The position numbers were made by a program, and so were the translations under genes. The notes under the pieces were generated by a model that saw only the letters and a program-made list of their open reading frames with translations, was not told the origin of the DNA and did not search any database. A stretch of DNA of 64,000 nt from Stappia sp. ES.058 (lineage in GTDB: Bacteria > Pseudomonadota > Alphaproteobacteria > Rhizobiales > Stappiaceae): contig NZ_LT629784.1 of assembly GCF_900105595.1 (NCBI RefSeq), forward strand, positions 3,038,001-3,102,000, read 5' to 3'. Below, one piece after another: positions 34,809 to 45,888 of this stretch. How positions within the stretch are numbered: position 1 is the stretch's first letter; each line of letters starts with the position of its first letter.

Positions 34809-36947
34809 TCACGTTCGGTGCAGTGCGCGCCACAGCGTTTCGCTGGTGAGCGGCATCGGAAGATCGGTGACGCCATGGGGACGCAGGGCGTCGATGGCGG
34901 CATTGAGAATGGCGGCCGGTGCGCCGATGGTGCCGGCCTCGCCAACCCCCTTTGCGCCCAGCGGATTGTTGGGGGCCCGCGTTTCTATCTTGGAAATCGC
35001 AAGCGCCGGAATGTCGCCGGCGCGCGGCAGCGCGTAGTCCATCAGCGATCCGGTCACGAGTTGGCCGTCGCCGTCATAGACCAGCCGCTCCATCAACGCC
35101 TCGCCGATCCCTTGCGCGAAGCCGCCGCGGATCTGGCCCTCAACCAGCATCGGATTGATCACCGTGCCGGCGTCATCGACACAGGCGACATATTCAAGCG
35201 TCGGATCGCCGGTCTCCGCATCGATGGCGATCTGCACCAGATAGGCGCCATAGCCCCAGGCTTCGGCTGCGGCCTCATAGACCACCTCTTCACTGACGGG
35301 CACGCTGGTGTCCGCCCCACTGTCGACGCGGGCAAGAAGCGCCTCGCAGGCTTTCAAAACGGCGCTGCCCCCAATCGCGGTGCTGCGGCTGGCAAGCGCG
35401 CCGATACCGGTCGGACAGTCCTGCGTCGACCCGCACACGACGTCGATCGCCTCCGGACCAAGACCCAGCGCGTCCGCCGCGATCTGGGCCAGCGCCGTTT
35501 CGCGTCCGTGCCCTTGCGTGCTGCCGCCGAAGGCGACCAGCACCGTGCCGTCCGGATTGCGCGTGACGCGCGCGCTTTCCCACCCGGTGCCGCAGGGCTC
35601 GATGTAGAAGGCGACCCCCAGGCCGACGACCTCGCCGCCTGCGCGACGTTTCGCGACCGCCGCGCGCCGCGACTGGTAGCCGGTCTCGTCGGCCAGTTGG
35701 TCCAGCAATTCGGCATAGCGACCGGAATCGAGCACCACGCCGGTCGGCCCGGTGTAGGGAAACCGTTCGGGCGGGATCATGTTGCGCTTGCGGATTTCGA
35801 GCGGATCGATCCCGGTCGCGCTCGCCGCCGCATCGACCAGGCGCTCCATCAGGCAGTTGGCTTCCGGGCGCCCGGCGCCACGATAAATCCCGACGGCAGC
35901 CGTGTTGGACGTCTCGGCGCTTGAGCGGATATCGACCGCCCCGACCAGATAGCCACCGGGCAGGATGCGCCCCGCGTTCCAGGCAGGGATCGCGGCGCTG
36001 CTTGGCAGCCAATGCCCGAGCGGCGAAGTGACGGAGGCTCTCAACGCCTCGAACCGGCCATCGGCATCGACACCGAGCGTGCCTTCGCTCTTCGCGCCAC
36101 GGCCATGGCTTGCGGCAAGAAAGTCCTCGCCGCGCGACGCAATCCAGCGGGTCGCGCGCTTGAACCGCAGCGCCGCCCACACGCACAGCACCTCTTCCGG
36201 GTAGAGCGAGGCCTTCATTCCGAAGGCTCCGCCGACATCCGGCGCCGCGACATGGATACGCTCGGGCGCGACCGACAGAATGCGCGACAGCTCGCGCCGC
36301 GCGCGGTGCGGCGTCTGCGTCGACAAAAAGACCGTCACGCTGTCGCTCTCGCCGTGATAGGCGACGGCGATGCCGCGCGGCTCGAGCGAGGCGGGCGCCA
36401 GCCGGGGATGGTCGACCGTCACCGACACCCGATGTGCTGCGCCGGCCATCACCGCATCGCAATCGCCCGACGACCAGGTCCCGCGAAAGCCGGCAGGCTC
36501 CGCCGCTCCATCGTCGTCCTCGACGTCGACCGGAACCGCGTCGCAGGCGTCGAGCGCCTGGCCGGGCGTATCGGCCAGAACGGCGGCGACCGGCTGGCCG
36601 ACGGCACAGACATGCGCGCCCGCAAGCACGGGAAAGGACGCCGACCCGAAGGGCTCCAGAACCGGATTGATGCCGAGGGTTCCCAACTCACCGAGGTCCG
36701 CAGCGCTCACGACCTGTGCCACGCCGGGCATGTCGCGGGCAGCCTCGGTCTCGCATCCGGCGATCCGCCCGCCCGGCACGGGACTGCGGACGAAGGCGAC
36801 ATGCAAGGGATCCTGCAAAGGCACGTCCGCGACATAGCACCCCGCCCCGGTGATGAGGCGGACGTCCTCGCGCCGGCGCAAGGGACGGCCGATCTGCGGC
36901 TCACTTGATCCCGCGCGCTCCGCGCCACGGGCCGAAATAACTGTCAC
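34809..36947 (-). CDS. Xanthine-dehydrogenase/CoxL-family molybdopterin-binding subunit, orphan
   Basis: About 712 residues from a GTG at 36947; the start is uncertain because the frame is open to 37100 and no strong ribosome site is visible. Aldehyde-oxidase a/b hammerhead domain near the N-terminus (RRREDVRLITGAGCYVADV), molybdenum-cofactor motifs GGAFGMKASLYPEE, YRGAGRPEANCLMERLVD, and GVGEAGTIGAPAAILNA with the catalytic Glu of GVGEAG. These enzymes hydroxylate N-heteroaromatics, purines or aldehydes and need FAD and 2Fe-2S subunits. Neither partner is adjacent, which is unusual. Divergent from the aspartate dehydrogenase gene. Confidence 0.82.
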   Translation of the reverse strand: MTVISARGAERAGSSEPQIGRPLRRREDVRLITGAGCYVADVPLQDPLHVAFVRSPVPGGRIAGCETEAARDMPGVAQVVSAADLGELGTLGINPVLEPFGSASFPVLAGAHVCAVGQPVAAVLADTPGQALDACDAVPVDVEDDDGAAEPAGFRGTWSSGDCDAVMAGAAHRVSVTVDHPRLAPASLEPRGIAVAYHGESDSVTVFLSTQTPHRARRELSRILSVAPERIHVAAPDVGGAFGMKASLYPEEVLCVWAALRFKRATRWIASRGEDFLAASHGRGAKSEGTLGVDADGRFEALRASVTSPLGHWLPSSAAIPAWNAGRILPGGYLVGAVDIRSSAETSNTAAVGIYRGAGRPEANCLMERLVDAAASATGIDPLEIRKRNMIPPERFPYTGPTGVVLDSGRYAELLDQLADETGYQSRRAAVAKRRAGGEVVGLGVAFYIEPCGTGWESARVTRNPDGTVLVAFGGSTQGHGRETALAQIAADALGLGPEAIDVVCGSTQDCPTGIGALASRSTAIGGSAVLKACEALLARVDSGADTSVPVSEEVVYEAAAEAWGYGAYLVQIAIDAETGDPTLEYVACVDDAGTVINPMLVEGQIRGGFAQGIGEALMERLVYDGDGQLVTGSLMDYALPRAGDIPALAISKIETRAPNNPLGAKGVGEAGTIGAPAAILNAAIDALRPHGVTDLPMPLTSETLWRALHRT

Positions 36948-37126
36948 GGCCAAAAACTCGTCTTCTGCTGGCGGGCAGGATGCCCCTCGGGAATTCGGGC
37001 CAACAGTGGCGGCGATCAGATATCGCGGCAAATATTGTGTTTCAAACCTGTTATCCGGAATTTGGATAGCTGGAGCGCCTGGATTGGCGCAAGATCGCAC
37101 CAGTTGAGACTTGGCTGGAGCTGCCC

Positions 37127-37927
37127 ATGAAACATGTCGCCATCATCGGATATGGCGCTATCGCCCGGTATGTCATGACGGCGATCGCCGAGCGGGACGG
37201 TCTCTCGCTTTGCGGGATCATCGCGCGCGCGGGCCGACTTGAAGGGGCCCAAGCCTGCGCGCCGGATACGGTTGCGATTGCCGGGCATGTGGCCAAGCTG
37301 CCACAGCGTCCGGACGTCGTGCTCGACTGCGCCGGACACGCAGGCCTGCGCGAGCACGGCCCCGGCATCCTGACGGCCGGCATCGACCTCTACAGCGTAT
37401 CCGCCGGAGCGCTTGCCGATGCGGAGCTTTACGATACCCTGAGCGATGCCGCCCGGCGCGGAAGGACGGCGCTCCGGATCGTATCCGGGGCCATCGGCGG
37501 TCTCGATATCCTCGGGGCGGCCAGCCGGGGCGGGCTGAGCAGTGTGGTCTATCGCGGCCGCAAGGCACCGGAGAGCTGGCGCGGCACGCCGGCGGAAGAC
37601 ACAATCGACCTCGACGCCCAGAGCGAAGCGCGGGTGCATTTTCGCGGCACCGCGCGCGAGGCCGCGCGTCTCTATCCCAAGAACGCCAATGTGACGGCGA
37701 GCATCGCGCTTGCCGGGATCGGCTTCGACGCAACCGAGGTCGAGCTGATCTCGGATCCCGCCTGCCGCGAAAACCGGCACGAGCTTGCCGTCGAGGGCGC
37801 CTTCGGCTCCTTCGCCATTCAGGTTTCCGGCCGCGCCATGCCGGACAATCCGAAGTCCTCCGCGTTGACGGCGATGAGCATGGTCGACACGCTCGCGCGC
37901 CTTGAAGACGCCATTCGCATTGCATGA
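37127..37927 (+). CDS. nadX: L-aspartate dehydrogenase (NadX-like)
   Basis: 266 residues. Rossmann start HVAIIGYGAIARYVM, catalytic region LDCAGHAGLREHGPGIL, VSGAIGGLDILGAAS, and the NadX C-terminal pattern LYPKNANVTASIALAGIGFD with the conserved His seen in HELAVEG. It interconverts aspartate and iminoaspartate/oxaloacetate with NAD(P). NadX can supply iminoaspartate for NAD synthesis, but here it stands among catabolic genes, so imine reduction or deamination in an amino-acid-like degradation route is equally plausible. Confidence 0.85.
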   Translation: MKHVAIIGYGAIARYVMTAIAERDGLSLCGIIARAGRLEGAQACAPDTVAIAGHVAKLPQRPDVVLDCAGHAGLREHGPGILTAGIDLYSVSAGALADAELYDTLSDAARRGRTALRIVSGAIGGLDILGAASRGGLSSVVYRGRKAPESWRGTPAEDTIDLDAQSEARVHFRGTAREAARLYPKNANVTASIALAGIGFDATEVELISDPACRENRHELAVEGAFGSFAIQVSGRAMPDNPKSSALTAMSMVDTLARLEDAIRIA

Positions 37928-37996
37928 TCCGTTGGGCTATGGCTGTGAGGGCGCGTCCGGCCCGCCAGCACCCGTCGCAAGGACAAAGACGCTCCA

Positions 37997-38950
37997 ATGA
38001 GCGAACCGAACCAGAAGCACGTCCGCATCGTCGAGCGGATCCTGACCCGGCTCAAGCTCAAGCAGCTGCGCCTGCTGGTGGCTGTGGAAAGCCACAACAG
38101 CATCCTGCATGCCGCACGCGAGTTGAACCTGTCCCAGCCGGCCGCCACAAAACTGATCAAGGACCTGGAAGCCGATTTTGGCGTGCTCCTGTTTGAGCGC
38201 ACCAACCGGGGCGTGGTGCCGACGATCTACGGCGAGGCGCTGGCACGCCACGGCAAGCTGATCTTCGCGCAGATCTCGCACGCCGCACAGGAACTCGACG
38301 ACCTTGCGGAAGGCTCCAGCGGGCGCATCGTCATCGGCACCTTGCTGGCCGCCTCCGCGCTTCTGCTGCCCAAGACCATCGCCCGGGTGCTGGCGCAAAA
38401 GCCGGGCCTGTCGATCAAGATCCAGGAAGGCACCAACGAGGTGCTTATGCCGGCACTGCGCTCCGGCGAGGTCGACCTCGTCGTCGGGCGCCTGCCGACC
38501 CACCGCCACCGCGACGAACTGCTGCAGGAGCGTCTCTACGAGGAAAGGGTGATCGCCGTCACCGGCATGACCCACCCGCTCCGGGGGCGCAAGCGGGTCA
38601 CCTTCCAGGACATGATGGAGTACGGCTGGATCCTGCCGCCGCCGGAGACAACGCTCAGGCGCCAGATCGACCTGGTGTTTCTCGACCACGGCCTGAGCTC
38701 GCCGATCAACGCGGTGGAATCGGTGTCCTTCCTCGCCAACCGCAGTCTGCTCGCCAACTCCACGATGATCGGCGTCCTGCCCAGCCATGTGGTCGAGCAG
38801 GACATCGCCGCCGGCATTCTGGCGCGCGTGCCCTGGGACGTGCCGATCCCGATCGGCCCCGTCGGCGTTTCCTACCGCAAGACCAAGGGGCTGACACCGG
38901 CAGCCGCCTTCTTCCTCGACGAACTGCGGGCCGTCGCGGAGACGGTTTGA
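37997..38950 (+). CDS. LysR-family transcriptional regulator
   Basis: 317 residues. Winged helix-turn-helix at about 20-80 (LKLKQLRLLVAVESHNSILHAARELNLSQPAATKLIKDLEADFGVLLFERTNRGV), then a periplasmic-binding-like effector domain from about residue 105 (GRIVIGTLLAASALLLPKTIARVL). It follows nadX by 69 bp and converges on the TRAP genes with a 19-bp gap. Likely controls this island; resembles GbpR/CbsB-like regulators of sugar or aromatic use, so the effector cannot be named. Confidence 0.88.
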   Translation: MSEPNQKHVRIVERILTRLKLKQLRLLVAVESHNSILHAARELNLSQPAATKLIKDLEADFGVLLFERTNRGVVPTIYGEALARHGKLIFAQISHAAQELDDLAEGSSGRIVIGTLLAASALLLPKTIARVLAQKPGLSIKIQEGTNEVLMPALRSGEVDLVVGRLPTHRHRDELLQERLYEERVIAVTGMTHPLRGRKRVTFQDMMEYGWILPPPETTLRRQIDLVFLDHGLSSPINAVESVSFLANRSLLANSTMIGVLPSHVVEQDIAAGILARVPWDVPIPIGPVGVSYRKTKGLTPAAAFFLDELRAVAETV

Positions 38951-38969
38951 CGCCCGCGAGCGTTGCGTA

Positions 38970-40229
38970 TCAAATCAGCGCTGTGGTCAGGATCGGCGCC
39001 CAGCTCAACAGCACCAGGATCAGCGCCACCGCGATCAGGAACGGATAGAGCGCGCGCACGATGGCCATCGGCGGGGCACCGCTCATCGCCGAGGCGATGT
39101 AGAGCCCCGCCCCGACCGGCGGCGTGAGAAGACCCAGCACCAGATTGAGACAGACGATCACGCCGAACTGGAACGGATCGATGTCGTAGTGCATCTGCGC
39201 GATGGGCAGCAGGATCGGCACCACCAGAATGAGCGCGGCGATGCCGTCGATCACCATGCCGATGACGAAGAGAGACAGGTTGACGATCAGCAGGAAGACG
39301 AAGGGATCCGAGGTGATCGCCGTCAGCTGTCCGGCGAGCTTTTGCGGCAGGGCCTCGTAGATGATCACCCAGCCGAAGACGTTGGCGGCGGCTATCAGGA
39401 AAATCACCAGGCTGGAGCTGGTCGCGGTGCGCACGAACAGGGAGCCAAGCCGCGTGATTTTCAGATCGCGGTAGACGAACCGCCCGATCAGAAACGCGAT
39501 CAGCGAGGCGACGGCCGCCGATTCCGTCGGCGTCGCAACACCGAGCAGGATGCCGCCGACGATGGCGAGCGGGATGAGCGCTGCCGGCAGACAGTCGCGC
39601 AGCGCCACGAGTGCCTCGCGCCTGCTCATCCATTGGCCTTTGGGGAAGGACTGGGTCAACCCCACGATCGCGATGATGACGAAGAAGGAGGCCGACAGCA
39701 TCAGGCCCGGAATGATGCCGGCCATGAACATGTCGCCGATGGGGATCTGCGCCAGGACGCCGTAGATCACGAAGAGCATGGACGGCGGAATGATCGGCGA
39801 CAGCAGTCCGCCGGCGGCCGTCGTGGCGGCGGCGAAATCGCGGCGGTAGCCTTCCGCCTCCATCGCCGGCACCATGGCGCGCGACATCACCGCGATCTGC
39901 GAGGCGGCCGAGCCGATGATCGCGGCCATGAACATGTTGGCCAGCAGATTGATATAGGCAAGCCCGCCGCGAAACCCGCCGACGAAGACCCGCGCGGCCT
40001 GGATCAGCCGCTTGGTCAATCCGCCCTCGTTCATCAGTTCGCCGGTGAGCATGAACAGCGGGATCGCCAGCAGGCCATAACTCTCGATACCGGAGTAGAG
40101 CTGCTGCGCGAAGCTTGCATACAGCACCTCGTTGCCGCTCGCCTGGATGTACCAGATCGCCGACAGCGCCAGCACCAGCGCGATCGGCACCGCGCCGAAC
40201 AGGAGAAGCAGAAAGACGACCGCCGTCAT
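38970..40229 (-). CDS. dctM: TRAP transporter large membrane subunit DctM
   Basis: 419 residues with about 12 membrane segments, starting MTAVVFLLLLFGAVPIALVLALS. Characteristic DctM motifs: IPLFMLTGELMNEGGLTKRLI, GGLLSPIIPPSMLFVIYGVL and LLTPPVGAGLYIASAMSG. Forms a sodium-driven importer with DctQ and DctP. ATG overlaps the dctQ stop (ATGA). Substrate probably an organic acid handled by the surrounding enzymes. Confidence 0.92.
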   Translation of the reverse strand: MTAVVFLLLLFGAVPIALVLALSAIWYIQASGNEVLYASFAQQLYSGIESYGLLAIPLFMLTGELMNEGGLTKRLIQAARVFVGGFRGGLAYINLLANMFMAAIIGSAASQIAVMSRAMVPAMEAEGYRRDFAAATTAAGGLLSPIIPPSMLFVIYGVLAQIPIGDMFMAGIIPGLMLSASFFVIIAIVGLTQSFPKGQWMSRREALVALRDCLPAALIPLAIVGGILLGVATPTESAAVASLIAFLIGRFVYRDLKITRLGSLFVRTATSSSLVIFLIAAANVFGWVIIYEALPQKLAGQLTAITSDPFVFLLIVNLSLFVIGMVIDGIAALILVVPILLPIAQMHYDIDPFQFGVIVCLNLVLGLLTPPVGAGLYIASAMSGAPPMAIVRALYPFLIAVALILVLLSWAPILTTALI

Positions 40230-40810
40230 GGGCGCGTCTCCGCGTCGGCGTCCGCCTGCGGATCGGCACCGCCGGCGAGAACGCAAAGGCTCGCAACCAG
40301 ATTGGACGCGGCATGCAGCGTCAGCCCGAAGGTGAAGACGATCATGATGCTCCACACCCAGACCTTGGGAACGCCCAGCGTCACGGTGGGCTCGGCATAG
40401 ATGAAATTGAAGGTCTCGCCCTGAAAGGCCTGGATGTCGAAGCCGGTGGCATAAAGCGCGAACGGGTCGAACCACAGCAGGCAGAACCAGATCATCGCGG
40501 CGGCGAACCCCGCCGTCACAGCATCGAGGCCAAGACGCCACCAGCGGGCGACACCGGGTGAGAGCGTGTCGAAAACGAGCGTCACCGCAACGCCCGATCT
40601 GCGGTGAACGGCAGCTGCTCCGGCCAGGAACGTCATCCAGATCATGGCGGTGATCGCCGCTTCGTCGATCCAGTAGATCGCCATGTGGGCGGAGCGCGTA
40701 ACCACATTGAGGAGGATCAGTCCGGTAATCGTCGCGGCGAGGACGGCGGCCAGCGCGATTTCGCAGCGCGCCCAGAAGGCGGAGATCCTGTAGAGCATCG
40801 CGGTATCCAT
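40226..40810 (-). CDS. dctQ: TRAP transporter small membrane subunit DctQ
   Basis: 194 residues with four membrane helices (ALAAVLAATITGLILLNVV; AAITAMIWMTFLAGAAAVHR; AVTAGFAAAMIWFCLLW; VWVWSIMIVFTFGLTLH). The motif WIDEAAITAMIWMTFLAGA is typical of DctQ. ATG at 40810 is chosen; a GTG at 40819 in the same frame falls in the arm of the hairpin downstream of dctP and has no better ribosome site. Overlaps dctM by 4 bases. Confidence 0.88.
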   Translation of the reverse strand: MDTAMLYRISAFWARCEIALAAVLAATITGLILLNVVTRSAHMAIYWIDEAAITAMIWMTFLAGAAAVHRRSGVAVTLVFDTLSPGVARWWRLGLDAVTAGFAAAMIWFCLLWFDPFALYATGFDIQAFQGETFNFIYAEPTVTLGVPKVWVWSIMIVFTFGLTLHAASNLVASLCVLAGGADPQADADAETRP

Positions 40811-40818
40811 CCAGGCCA

Positions 40819-40862
40819 CGCATCCGGACGCCGGACCTGTCGGCCGATGTCGCCCGGATGCG
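40819..40862 (-). terminator. Stem-loop between dctP and dctQ
   Basis: CGCATCCGG (40819-40827) pairs with CCGGATGCG (40854-40862), enclosing 26 bases that can fold further. No T-tract follows. Probably an mRNA-stabilising or attenuating element that raises binding-protein levels over the membrane subunits. Confidence 0.5.
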
Positions 40863-40885
40863 GGAGTTCGGGTCTCGGGACGAGA

Positions 40886-42644
<1,759 letters not shown>

Positions 42645-42715
42645 TCAATCAAATAGCATTCAGTAAAGCGGATATCACGAAAGCCGATAGCCGGAGCGAC
42701 TGCGGGCGGTCGTCG

Positions 42716-43594
42716 TCAGTCGCCGATGGGCTTGGGTCCGACGTCGGTGGAGAGCGGCACCAGCGAAGTGCGGATGCGGCGCAGATACTCCTTGACCCGC
42801 TCGGGACGACGCCGCGCCGCCCCCGCCGCCAGCACGTCGACGATCGCCACATAGGCAAGCCGCGAGGCGCTCGGCTTGAAGATGTCCTGGTCTTCCGGAA
42901 GATCCAGACCCAGCGCGATATCGCAGGCCTGCGCCAGATCGGACCCGGCCTTGGTCAGGGCGATGGTCGCCGCGCCGTACTGGCGGGCGATGGCGACGCT
43001 GTCGAGCAATTCCGCCGGGGTACCGCTGGCGGAGACCGCGAAGACCACATCGCCGCGTTCCAGCGTCGAGGTGATCATCCGCTGCAGATAGCCGTCGGCA
43101 TGCGCTTCCGCCGGTATGCCGAGACGGAAGAACCGGTTGGCCCCTTCGCGCGCGACATTGGCCGAACTGCCACCGACACCTAAGAACACGATCCGCCGCG
43201 CGTCGGCCAGCGTGTCGATAGCCGATTGAAGGGCTGCCCCGTCAAGCTGCGAGCGGGCGGTGTTGAGCGTGTCGACGAGCGCGCCGAACACCTGCGCGAC
43301 GAGCTGGTCGGCGGGCGAGCGGTCGTTCGCCTGTCCGCCGAGATACTGCAGGCTGACCGCCACGCTTTGCGCCAGCCGGATCTTGAACTCCTTGAAGCCG
43401 TCGCAGCCGAGCGACTGACAGAAACGGTTGACGGTGGCATCCGAGACGCCCGCGCCCCTGGCGATCTCGCTCTGGCGCTGGTAGGCGATGGTCTCCAGAT
43501 TGGCGAGCACATAGTCGGCGACATTCTGCTCGCGCTTGGGCAACGCCCCGTTCAAGCCCCGCAACTGGGCGATGATGTCGATCACCTTGCTCAC
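42716..43594 (-). CDS. RpiR/MurR-family transcriptional regulator
   Basis: 292 residues, GTG start. N-terminal HTH_6 domain (LPKREQNVADYVLANLETIAYQRQSEIARGAGVSDATVNRFCQSLGCDGFKEFKIRLAQ) and a C-terminal SIS sugar-phosphate-binding domain (RRIVFLGVGGSSANVAREGANRFFRLG; VFAVSASGTPAELLDSVAIARQYGA). Sits next to ridA and the peptide importer; its likely target is the repeated TTTCTTTCATA sites at 44067-44149. In related clusters such regulators control amino-sugar, muropeptide or peptide uptake. Confidence 0.88.
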   Translation of the reverse strand: MSKVIDIIAQLRGLNGALPKREQNVADYVLANLETIAYQRQSEIARGAGVSDATVNRFCQSLGCDGFKEFKIRLAQSVAVSLQYLGGQANDRSPADQLVAQVFGALVDTLNTARSQLDGAALQSAIDTLADARRIVFLGVGGSSANVAREGANRFFRLGIPAEAHADGYLQRMITSTLERGDVVFAVSASGTPAELLDSVAIARQYGAATIALTKAGSDLAQACDIALGLDLPEDQDIFKPSASRLAYVAIVDVLAAGAARRRPERVKEYLRRIRTSLVPLSTDVGPKPIGD

Positions 43595-43655
43595 GTTCCC
43601 CGACCCCCTTTGCCGTCTCCCCGTCGCGCAGGATAGGTCCCCGCGCGGCCCGCGC

Positions 43656-44045
43656 CTATTCCGGCTTGTAGGCGATCACATCCATCTCGACCTTGGCATC
43701 CACCATCAGCGGCGACTGGACCGTGGAGCGCGCCGGCGGATGGTCGAGAAAAAAGCGCTCGAACACGCCGTTGAAGCTGGAAAAGTCGCGGGCGTCGTCG
43801 AGCCAGACATTCACCTTCACGACATGCTCCAGGGTGCAGCCTGCAAGCGCGAGAACCGCCACGAGATTGTCCATCACCTTTTCTGTCTGGGCAATGATTC
43901 CCCCGGTGATGATCTCGCCCTTTTCCGCCGGCACCTGACCGGAAACATAGACGAAATCCCCTGCGCGCACCGCCTTGGCGAAGGGACGGCGCGTGCCGCC
44001 GGCTGCGAGGTCGGCGGTGTCGTATCGGGTGATTCCAGTGGTCAT
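43656..44045 (-). CDS. RidA-family enamine/imine deaminase
   Basis: 129 residues, YjgF/YER057c/UK114 fold. Motifs: FVYVSGQVPAEKGEIITGGIIAQTEKVMDNL and the substrate-binding Arg in ARSTVQSPLMVDAKVEMDVIAYKP. RidA hydrolyses reactive enamines/imines released by PLP enzymes such as amino-acid dehydratases and aldolases, which fits the PLP enzyme encoded at 51196. Divergent from the peptide-binding-protein gene and 61 bp from the RpiR gene in the same direction. Confidence 0.88.
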   Translation of the reverse strand: MTTGITRYDTADLAAGGTRRPFAKAVRAGDFVYVSGQVPAEKGEIITGGIIAQTEKVMDNLVAVLALAGCTLEHVVKVNVWLDDARDFSSFNGVFERFFLDHPPARSTVQSPLMVDAKVEMDVIAYKPE

Positions 44046-44066
44046 GCGTCAACTCCGTTTTGTAAG

Positions 44067-44149
44067 TTTCTTTCATAAATTAGCGGTGTTTGCGCGATTT
44101 TCAAATCCTGAATTGACAATTCCCGCCATTTCTGAAAATTTCTTTCATA
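44067..44149. promoter_or_regulatory. Divergent promoter with two TTTCTTTCATA boxes (probable RpiR operators)
   Basis: In the 152 bp between ridA and the binding-protein gene, TTTCTTTCATA occurs at 44067-44077 and again at 44139-44149. The second forms TGAAA-ATTTC-TTTCA, an inverted repeat. A perfect -35 TTGACA (44113-44118) faces the plus-strand gene, and the second box overlaps or follows its -10 region. The first box is 22 bp from the ridA start. Arrangement fits one regulator repressing both directions. Confidence 0.55.
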
Positions 44150-44197
44150 TCGAGCGGCCGATATCCGGCTTGTAAACGATCTGGGAGGAGACCAGGC

Positions 44198-45739
44198 ATG
44201 AAGCTGAACAGACCCCTTAAGACAATTCTGGCCGCGGCCTTTGCCGCGTCGATGGCCAGCACCGCCCATGCCGGCGGCACGCTGCGCTATGCGACCGTCG
44301 GCGAACCGCCGAGCCTCGACCAGCACGTGGTCACCTCGGACCTGGCGACGACCATCGCCCATCACATGTTCGAGGGTCTCTACACCTTCGACGCGGCCAA
44401 TGCACCCCAGCCGTTGCTCGCCGAGAGCGACCGGCTGGAGGACGACGGCAAGACCATCGTCATCACCCTGCGCAAGGGCGTGACGTTCCACGACGGCACC
44501 GACATGACCGCGGCCGACGTCGTCGCCTCGCTGAACCGCTGGGGCGAGCACGGATCGCGCGGCTCGCTGCTTTTCTCCAACGTGGAAAGCGTCGAGGCGA
44601 CCGGCGACCATGAGGTTACGATCCGCCTCGCCAAGCCGTTCGGCCCCTGGAAGAACCTGATGGCCTTCATCAACGGCGGCCCGGCGATCTATCCCGCGTC
44701 CGTCGTGGCCGACGCCGGCAAGGCGCCGATTTCCCCGGAAAACTACATCGGCACCGGTCCTTACAAGTTCGGCGAATGGCAGGCCAACCGCCATGTCGAG
44801 CTGGTCCGTTTCGACGACTATGATTCGCCGTCGGGCGAGGCCGATGGCTATGCCGGCGAACGCAAGGCAATGTTCGACGCGCTGCGCTTCATCCCCGTGC
44901 CCGACGTCGGCACCCGCGTCAGCGGGCTTCAGGCGGGCGACTACGATTATGCCGAAAGCATCCCCGGCGATCTCTTCGCCGATCTGGACGCCAACCCGCA
45001 GGTCACCACTATCGTCAACGGCGGTCCGCTGTTCGGTCTCGTCTTCATGAACTCCAAGGACGGCCCGCTGAAGGAGAACTTCGCCCTTCGACGCGCCATC
45101 CAGACGGCCATCGACAAGGTGCCGGCGCTTCAGGTCGCCATTGGTCCGGACAAGCTGTGGCGCGCCAACGGCTCGTTCCTGCCCAAGGGCAACGTCTGGT
45201 ACACCGACGCCGGCGCGGAGAACTTCTCCAGGGGCGATGCCGACACGGCCCGTTCGCTCGCCAAGGAAGCCGGATACGACGGCGAGCCCATCAAGTTCAT
45301 GGTCTCCACCAACTATCCGTTCCACTACGACACGGCCATCGTCTACACCAAGCAGCTTGCCCAGGCCGGCTTCAACATCGACCTGCAGGTCTATGACTGG
45401 GCCACCCTGATCAAGAAGCGGGCCCAGCCGGACCAGTGGGATCTGTTCTTCACCCACCACGGCTTCGTCCCGGATCCGATCCTGATCTCGGTGATGAACG
45501 ACAACTATCCCGGCTGGTGGGCGACCCCGGAAAAGGCCGCGCTGAAGGCGAAGTTCACCGAAAGCGCCGATCCGGCCGAGCGTCAGAAGCTGTGGGGCGA
45601 GATCCAGGCCCTGGTCTACCAGCAGGTTCCGACGATGAAGACGGGCGATGTCTACACCTACAACATCGCCTCCACGAAGCTGACCGGACTGGGTGACGCC
45701 ACCCTGATCTGGCCGCACTTCTGGAACGTCGACAAGTAA
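44198..45739 (+). CDS. Peptide/nickel-family ABC substrate-binding protein
   Basis: 513 residues, SBP family 5 (DppA/OppA type). Signal peptide MKLNRPLKTILAAAFAASM, cut at AHA-GGT. Typical GGTLRYATVGEPPSLDQHVV, LRKGVTFHDGTDMTAADVVASLNRW, GTGPYKFGEW and LRRAIQTAIDK motifs. Delivers peptides or opines to the permeases that follow. GGGAGGAG precedes the ATG. A 15-bp hairpin separates it from the rest of the operon. Confidence 0.92.
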   Translation: MKLNRPLKTILAAAFAASMASTAHAGGTLRYATVGEPPSLDQHVVTSDLATTIAHHMFEGLYTFDAANAPQPLLAESDRLEDDGKTIVITLRKGVTFHDGTDMTAADVVASLNRWGEHGSRGSLLFSNVESVEATGDHEVTIRLAKPFGPWKNLMAFINGGPAIYPASVVADAGKAPISPENYIGTGPYKFGEWQANRHVELVRFDDYDSPSGEADGYAGERKAMFDALRFIPVPDVGTRVSGLQAGDYDYAESIPGDLFADLDANPQVTTIVNGGPLFGLVFMNSKDGPLKENFALRRAIQTAIDKVPALQVAIGPDKLWRANGSFLPKGNVWYTDAGAENFSRGDADTARSLAKEAGYDGEPIKFMVSTNYPFHYDTAIVYTKQLAQAGFNIDLQVYDWATLIKKRAQPDQWDLFFTHHGFVPDPILISVMNDNYPGWWATPEKAALKAKFTESADPAERQKLWGEIQALVYQQVPTMKTGDVYTYNIASTKLTGLGDATLIWPHFWNVDK

Positions 45740-45756
45740 GCAGGCCACCTCCCGGC

Positions 45757-45810
45757 CGCCCCTTCCGCGCCGCCTGCGCGATCCGCAAGGATCGTGGCGC
45801 GGAAGGGGCG
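45757..45810 (+). terminator. Long stem-loop after the peptide-binding-protein gene
   Basis: Perfect 15-bp stem CGCCCCTTCCGCGCC (45757-45771) with 45796-45810, enclosing a second hairpin GATCC-GCAA-GGATC (45780-45793). No T-run follows, so this is more likely an RNA-stabilising or partial-attenuation element than a full terminator. Confidence 0.6.
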
Positions 45811-45888
45811 TTTGCGCCCCGCGACATGCGCCGAAAATCGCGGCACACTCCCTTAAACGCCCCTCTCACCTGCGGAAAGACCGTCGAC

